Made by a program: the position numbers and the translations under genes. The notes beneath the pieces are model-generated. The model did no database searches. It had not been told where the DNA came from and worked only from the letters and a program-made list of their open reading frames with translations. A DNA stretch of 64,000 nucleotides from the NCBI GenBank assembly GCA_008360955.1, contig LUCM01009273.1, forward strand, positions 82,247 through 146,246, read 5' to 3'. Position 1 is the first letter of the stretch, and the number at the start of each line of letters is the position of its first letter. Shown here piece by piece: positions 57,731-64,000 of this stretch. This stretch comes from Fasciolopsis buskii. Taxonomy: Eukaryota; Platyhelminthes; Trematoda; Plagiorchiida; Fasciolidae.

Positions 57731-60700
57731 CCCTAGTTACCATTCAAGACTTGGTATACTTTTAGGAACACATGTTCCGTTTTGCTCAGTCTGTTGACAA
57801 AATAAAATTATATCCCAAAACGAGTTAAAATTGTTAAACTGAATCAGTCAAAGCGGGCTTCGATTCCCCTGCTAACAGGCGACTCCCCTATCACAACTCA
57901 AGGTCCATTGGTTCACATTTGATTGAGAGTCGGCATGTGGTGGTCCGATTGAATCACACCTTTTCCCATCAGGATGGCTCCAGTATATGAATGATATAAC
58001 TGAATTTATTGCTTCATAATTTGTTCATCTTATCAGACAATCAGAATTATTTGTTGTTGTTCTGCTACTAAGATAAACAGGTCTGATAAACACGAAATTC
58101 TTAACTAAAAGGGGAACTAAATTGGAATGTCTAAATTCAATAAGACTAAAAGTTGCTAGTGTTAAACTGCCGAAAAATCACCAGAACACCTGAACAGTTC
58201 GTGACAATTTTTTTTATTAGAGTTTAGCGTTAATCTCAAGTACAAAATTTACCTTGTTCACAAGTGATCCCACCAAGTACACCGTGTAGAACGCTTTTAT
58301 TTGGGTCCATTTTCTCACATACTTTTTTCCTGTGCCTTCGATATTGTTCCACCTAGAGCAGCGAAAAGTCGAAGATTTGTCACACTGGAGACCAGTTGCA
58401 GCATTGTCACTTGAAATGGTAACAGAATTCGACCTACAGCAATAAGGCAATGATACGAACTGTCAATACCTATTGGATTGACTCCGACCGAAACCACGCA
58501 ACCGAAGACAACGAGAAGACCACGGTTGCTGGAAAACAAATTCGTGCACGTTTACTCACAAATCGTGTGTTTACTTACAAAATACGAGGAACTCTGTTTG
58601 GTGGAATATCTTCGGGCCAATGAAACTTCGTGCATGCTTGATTTCTCATTCATGTGCGCCACCATTCTGACTGGCTGGTCGTTCAGTTAGGTTACACCCA
58701 AGCTGTACCAAAATATGTCACGTGATTTGCATGAAGACTCGCTGCATTTCACGCAAAGCTTCGAAAGCCTCCCTTCTTGCATTTTGTTGAAATGCCAGTC
58801 ATCTTCCTCCAACTTATCCTTTGATTCAACCAAGTTGCTTTCCGCAAACTTTCTTCATTCGCGTCATTTGTCAGTTGGTTTGTTATGCTAACTCTTTCAG
58901 GTTCAACATGCTCAATGTTCTTTTGTTTCACCCCGGACATTCCTTAGCACGTTCCCATCTTCCGCTGCACAAAGCTGGAATCCACGCCATACTTGAGTAA
59001 TGAAGTCACTCGTGAGGTGGAACGTGGTTCACGTCATTTCCCCCTTTCGATCATGCCAAAACAAAGGTCGCCTGACTGGTCAAAGACCTTTGTTTATCAC
59101 CTAAACAACGGTTACTGGCCCATCTTTACGAAGCCACCTCGTTTTTTTCTTATCGTTTATATTTCGACTCGGTCTCGGCCGATCCTCTTCCTTTAACTTT
59201 TTGTGACCCATCCCGGCAGCTAGTCATCTTTATCGATTTTCTATCTCTAGATATAATGCCATTTGTCGAATCTTCTTCCCATGTCAATTTAATGCGGAAT
59301 ATTCCCATGTTGTCTTCCCAACCACTTATAATGATTCGGTCTTCGAAACCAAGATAAATAAATTGACTCTATAGCTGACTCATATGCACCTATCGACTAG
59401 CAAACATATGTTGCGCATACTATATTACTACGGTGTTTAGCCCTTAAATGGTTATTCACTCTACTTGAAATAAAAGGGTATTCAGCAAACAACTTTTCGT
59501 ATTCTGCCAGCCTCGGTTGGAAGCAGAATAATGCTTTCTTGCTATTATTCTGAGAAATTCCACCTTTCGCTCAGTCCAAATACTCACAGAGTAAACATCT
59601 ATATCTCAACTTGAATGTTTTTTTGACAAAAGCAGTTGAGTGATTCATTTTGTGGTTGGTTGTTCATTGCGTGTGTGTAGACGCATGTGTGGGGATGAGA
59701 GAGAGGGACTGGCAGCGCAGACAGTGGTTTGGGTCCACGTAGCTCATTTAGCTTCTCCCAGCTCCAGCATCATCAAAGCAACGAATATCCAGTTCCCTCA
59801 GTGGTTGTCACTAGTTAGCATCCAACCGTCTGTGTGTTCGTCAGGTTAGGTTTTACCCATCTTGTCATCCATCTTTATATCCCTAAACCAACTCGGTCAG
59901 AATTCCAGTGTTCACCGCTCGCCCACCGTCCCGTCGCCGTTCAGCTGCAACACATTTATGGCGTTGGTCTGTCACCCGACTGGCATCGAAACTGCGTTTT
60001 TTGCTATCAAATTTTCCTACATACCCCATCTTTCCCTGTTTATCTCCCATTCCTAGGTCCGTACAATAAGATCGTAAATTCTCTGAAAGTGAGGTGTTTT
60101 CACTAGTACCACGTCCGACAGTTGCAGATCTTTTGCGCTTCAATCGGTGACTCACGTGGCATGACAACTGACACCCACGAACCAAAAGAAGAGTTCCCTC
60201 TATTCTAGCAAATAATACGGAAAGCGATGTTACTATAAATTAGAATTATATTGATACTGTCGAGTAAAATCATCTAAGTGTATGCGGCTAGACATCAGGA
60301 CCCCCACACCGACCTTGTCTTTACCACATGATTCACGGTGATCTGACAGCTGTTTTACTTACCCGCGTGTCTAATTTGTTTGTTACACTTAGTGGGCAAA
60401 CTAAAATTAATCACTGTTTACCGGTGCATCTTGAGGTGCATTATCCTCTGTAGCTGGCCCGTTTTGCCCCACAATGTAAGCGTCACTCGCCGTTCTGTGG
60501 TTCACGGTTGTGGGAAATATCGTTCGATAGAAAAATATCAAACACACCTGATATTGTCTACTCACCTTGTGGGGCTGTTGGTGAGACCAAATCCGGTATC
60601 AAACTGAGATAGGCATCATAAAGTGTTGGCCGTGTTCCGGACCTGATGCGGCCAAGGCACGTCGAATTTGAGTATTGCTTCAACGACCACTCATTCACAA

Positions 60701-63700
60701 ACAGGTGCGAAATTATGTATTTTTGGCGTCATACCGAGCATATCACGTAACGTGAAAGAGACCGTGGAATGACAACGGTTGCACTATGGTTCCATTGCAC
60801 CTTAACTGGTGTGATTCAGTCAAAAGAAGAGTACAAGTTTTTGAAGTGCAATAGGTATTCTCAAGACCAATCGTCACACCCTATCGTATTATGGTGGGCC
60901 TTTTCAGGCCTCTTCCACTGGTGACGTTGGGACTGTTGGGTGAGCCAGTGTTTCCCCTTCAAGACAGGATACTAAACTAGCGATACGCTGACACTGTGAT
61001 CTAGAGCCAGATGTCAGGCGAACACAGACTCAGTGGGTGTCGTTGTACCCCAGTCATTTGTTAAGTCCTACACTAACCGGTCGGCAACTGATCTTCCGAC
61101 CTACAGACATCCGACGGCACATTCATCCACACGCACATGCATGACTAGTGTGGAACAATCGAGCACGTTACCGGTTCGTCGGAATGGGCAGACGTCATGG
61201 GCTAACTGGTGGGTCCGATCAGACACATCGTCCTAAGTCGATTTATTATTAACCCGCGTGAACAGTTCCAGGGTCCAGGAAAATGTGTTGCCTGCACTCC
61301 GAAGGTGTGGACACTACCGATGTTCCGTTTCGTTACTGCACTGTATTTATTCGAATTCAGGATTCTCGTGTATTCTAGACTGCGAATGCGAGTGTGTATC
61401 ACAATATGCTCATACAACATGCGCCCAAAGGTATACAGTACCAATGCACAGAGGTACAATAAAAAAAGTCAAGAGTTAGCACACAGTCAGTCACGAGTGT
61501 CTCATTCGTGTTGTCATATTGCCTTACGTTACTGCTACCTGGGATTGGCAAGTGAGCATAATTACTTGCTAACTTTGTTGTGCTCTGTGTCACGTTGTAT
61601 TGAAAACGTCCCACAGTCATATTTTATCACATGATGTAGAAATTAACAGGAAACCATTGTTGGTACAAGTTAGTTTCCAACACCTTCCCATGAGGCTGAT
61701 GGACCCGATGGCACGACTAAATGAGCCACTAATGAATAAAAGCTCTTAGATCATTCTTCATGTTTGAAATGATAACTGACATGATCGTGCATAGATGATA
61801 TGCTCACTGTTGACTCATCATAGGATGCAGTGCTGATTTGACTGACGGACAAAGTCCGAAGCAGAAGCTATCCACCGTAAATCACACATGGAGTCCGAGA
61901 ACGAAATGACCTCACTAAAACTAGTCCGGTGTGTCAGTATTCACATTTGAATGCTCCTTTGAGAAAGCGATATATCTGTCCGCCAAAGTTAGTCAAGGCA
62001 CTAGGTTTTCAAAGGGCGGACCTCTAATTCTCCTTTTGCCGGGTCCTTTTAACGTCATCTCGCCTTGGCATTTGCTGATGCGTGTGTCATTTATCGATTT
62101 TCGTCAATTAAGAACGTTTATTTGTTGTTAGAATCCCGTCTTTATCACATACTTACAGGACTCAGTGAAAGCTAACAACGTTGACAAATTAGATTTAAAA
62201 TTTTGTTTCCTAACCGAAATATCGCAAAACGGGTAATCTAAATGTAAAGAATTCCCGAATAAACTTAGCAGACATCTGAGAGAGACAGAATCAGCCGCTA
62301 TCGACCAATGACCGATCGGGTTGTTTGGGCAAGCGGCAAGGCATACATGGAAACAGTTCGTAGTTTGTGAGCAAAAAGCGTAACACTTTATTACCACAGT
62401 AAAAAAAATTAACTGACCCCTAACAACGAACTGGTCATTTAGACCTGGCTCGAATAAACCATCGACAGGTTTTAAGAATACAAAGCACCCCAGAAATCCT
62501 CATAGCTTTTTCTTTACCGGAATCGGGTACTGAGACTGATTAAGTTCATACATGAGACTCTCTAAAGATAAGAATAGGGCTAAAATACATAAGCTTCTTG
62601 CTGTCTGACACGGGCAAGACTCAAATGCAGGTTACGTGAGTCTTAGCCAGAATGCCTATTTTGGAATAGTCGCACAAAACGACTACTCTGAGGTAAAAAC
62701 ATACGTAGACACCGGGAGAATCTCGGTGGTATGGACGAAATACGTCCTGGTTTGTTCACTTGCGAAACAAAAGACAAATCCTAGAACAAACTTATTTCTC
62801 GGACCGGAAAATTGCGCTCGTTTCACGTAAGAAATTTTGCGATTTTACCTTGGAGTTGTGGCACCAAAACCGTGCAAAAAACCTTCCTAGATGTGCCGAT
62901 TTTCAGGCTGTTCTTGTTAGGGCATCCTTTTTCGTTGTGATTCTTTAATTTAGAAGAAGGAGAGGGAGATATGACACCTGAAAACGAAAAAATAGATGAA
63001 TGAATTAACCATTGAAGGCAATTGTATTATTCGGGTGCCGGATCCGGATTAGGCCTGTAATCTTTGCGCAGCCAAGCAGGATCTGGAAGATAGCAGAGCT
63101 GTTCTATACGAGCCGGTGGTCAGCTGATCGGTTCATGTGCCTCTTCTGGAAAGTCATTCTGTGTAAGTAAGTAGACGTCACAGGGGCAACGGCCCTACTT
63201 TTTGACGGTCGCACTCGCCATGCCACAGTGCTATCAGTGAACTATCGTGGTATTTTTAGGATGTACTTTTGCCGGGAGAAAATTCTTCATGCCTCGGCAC
63301 TGCTGCTCGTTTTCTGCAGCCTCGCCCCATTGTATACACAACTAACCAACACCAAAATGGGGTTCGTCCTCTTATTTGTAACCTAGGCGTTCGCCAGGTA
63401 CCACACGGCTCTGTGTTGAGTCTCAACTGAGGCTCAGAGAAGAAAGTGTTCTGGTGTTCAAATTTGTCTATCAACAAATGGTGCATTTGTAATTAAATTG
63501 CATTGTATTGTATTGTATAGATAGTTGCGTACAATAAATAATGTTAAATTTCAGTCAAAAAATGTGAGGGTAATAAATAAAAAGAGGAGAAATTTCCACT
63601 CATCTCCTTGCAAAAAAGTGAAAAATAAAACTCATCGAGGAGAAAAAAGCACATTTGTGATAGGTTGCTCAGAAATTCGACTGAAACCCGGTCACGGTTT

Positions 63701-63873
63701 GTCAAAATGCGTGCTAAATATGGGACAGTGGAGTTCCTAGAGATATTGATTCTAGAGGGCATGACACGAAAAGCGGATCCTGTAGAAATATGAGAGCGGC
63801 ACTTCGAAAGATCGTTGTGCAAAGGATGTACGGGATCAGAAATAATTTTGTGAGCAAATTACTTACATGCTGA
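57731..63873. other. Unassigned sequence
   Basis: The longest frame is 141 codons (61209-61634) without domain or ATG support. A 70-bp segment at 61361-61430 has exon-like borders but no partner. No tRNA or repeat shared with the rest of the window was found. Confidence 0.45.
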
Positions 63874-64000
63874 TAAATGTTGATCACATAGATTAAGTGA
63901 CGATTCAGTTAGTGGTACAAAGAACACTGCTAATAATTGTTAGCCCCGGCGAAGAATTTAAGTCTTTTTTTAAAGTAAATCTGGAGAAATAACAGAACCA
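63874..64000 (-). mobile_element. CR1-type LINE 3' end, running off the window
   Basis: Near-identical to 13196-13322: TTCAGTTAGTGGTACAAAGA, ACTGCTAATAATTGTTAGCC and CCCGGCGAAGAATTTAAG. The element is on the - strand, so its RT should lie beyond 64000. Confidence 0.8.

Noticed and set aside
58750..59000. Possible CR1 terminal phrase (FPSSAAQSWNP)
   Set aside because: One short phrase without the preceding conserved region.
61361..61430. 70-bp exon-like segment with CAG|G acceptor and AAAG|GTATAC donor encoding a Cys-rich peptide
   Set aside because: No partner exons, no known domain, and such borders occur by chance in 64 kb.
61209..61634. 141-codon open frame
   Set aside because: Non-ATG start, no domain, overlaps other frames; several frames of this length are expected by chance.
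1..64000. CRISPR arrays, operons, prophage or bacterial systems
   Set aside because: No spaced direct repeats or bacterial gene organisation; splice sites and LINEs show an animal genome.

Overview
The window is nuclear DNA from a large, repeat-rich animal genome. The evidence is a two-exon LIM-only gene with a 13.1-kb intron, consensus GT-AG splice sites, and many decayed non-LTR retrotransposons. The RTE-type and CR1-type reverse transcriptase remnants are of the sort abundant in parasitic flatworms, so a digenean fluke (or less likely a tapeworm) is my best guess. The species cannot be fixed from the sequence alone. There are no bacterial-style operons, CRISPR arrays or rRNA genes, and I recognise no canonical tRNA genes.

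The one host gene I can support is an LMO4-like LIM-only transcriptional cofactor on the + strand. Exon 1 (7762-7943) encodes LIM1 and exon 2 (21089-21953) encodes LIM2 plus a 223-residue low-complexity tail, giving a predicted 348 aa. A CpG-rich stretch with three CACGTG E-boxes precedes it. Its intron holds an antisense CR1-like LINE (13196-15800), a 5'-truncated RTE fragment (15840-16613) and two copies of a SINE-like repeat.

Downstream, 22.7-39.2 kb is dominated by RTE elements: a + strand copy (about 25975-29075), a - strand copy (39205-35533) and older fragments at 22.7, 25.6, 30.8 and 31.5-33.1 kb. The - strand copy is almost identical to the + strand copy over its 5' two thirds and to the intronic fragment over its 3' 690 bp, with abrupt edges. 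It also contains a perfect 469-bp tandem duplication joined by a single N, and the + strand copy has a 35-N gap at the homologous point. This suggests scaffold or gap-filling artefacts, or very recent gene conversion.

Other repeats are a 758-bp near-identical pair (3.7 and 40.9 kb) attached to a more diverged coding segment, a decayed Gypsy-type integrase (48.6-49.5 kb, with a fragment at 1.2 kb), and a Penelope-like or foldback element carrying a hammerhead-resembling hairpin (45.4 and 53.2 kb, remnant at 6.2 kb). There are also two SINE-like families, a short four-copy dispersed repeat, microsatellites, and the 3' end of a second CR1 copy at the right edge. Long stretches between these show no gene I can support.
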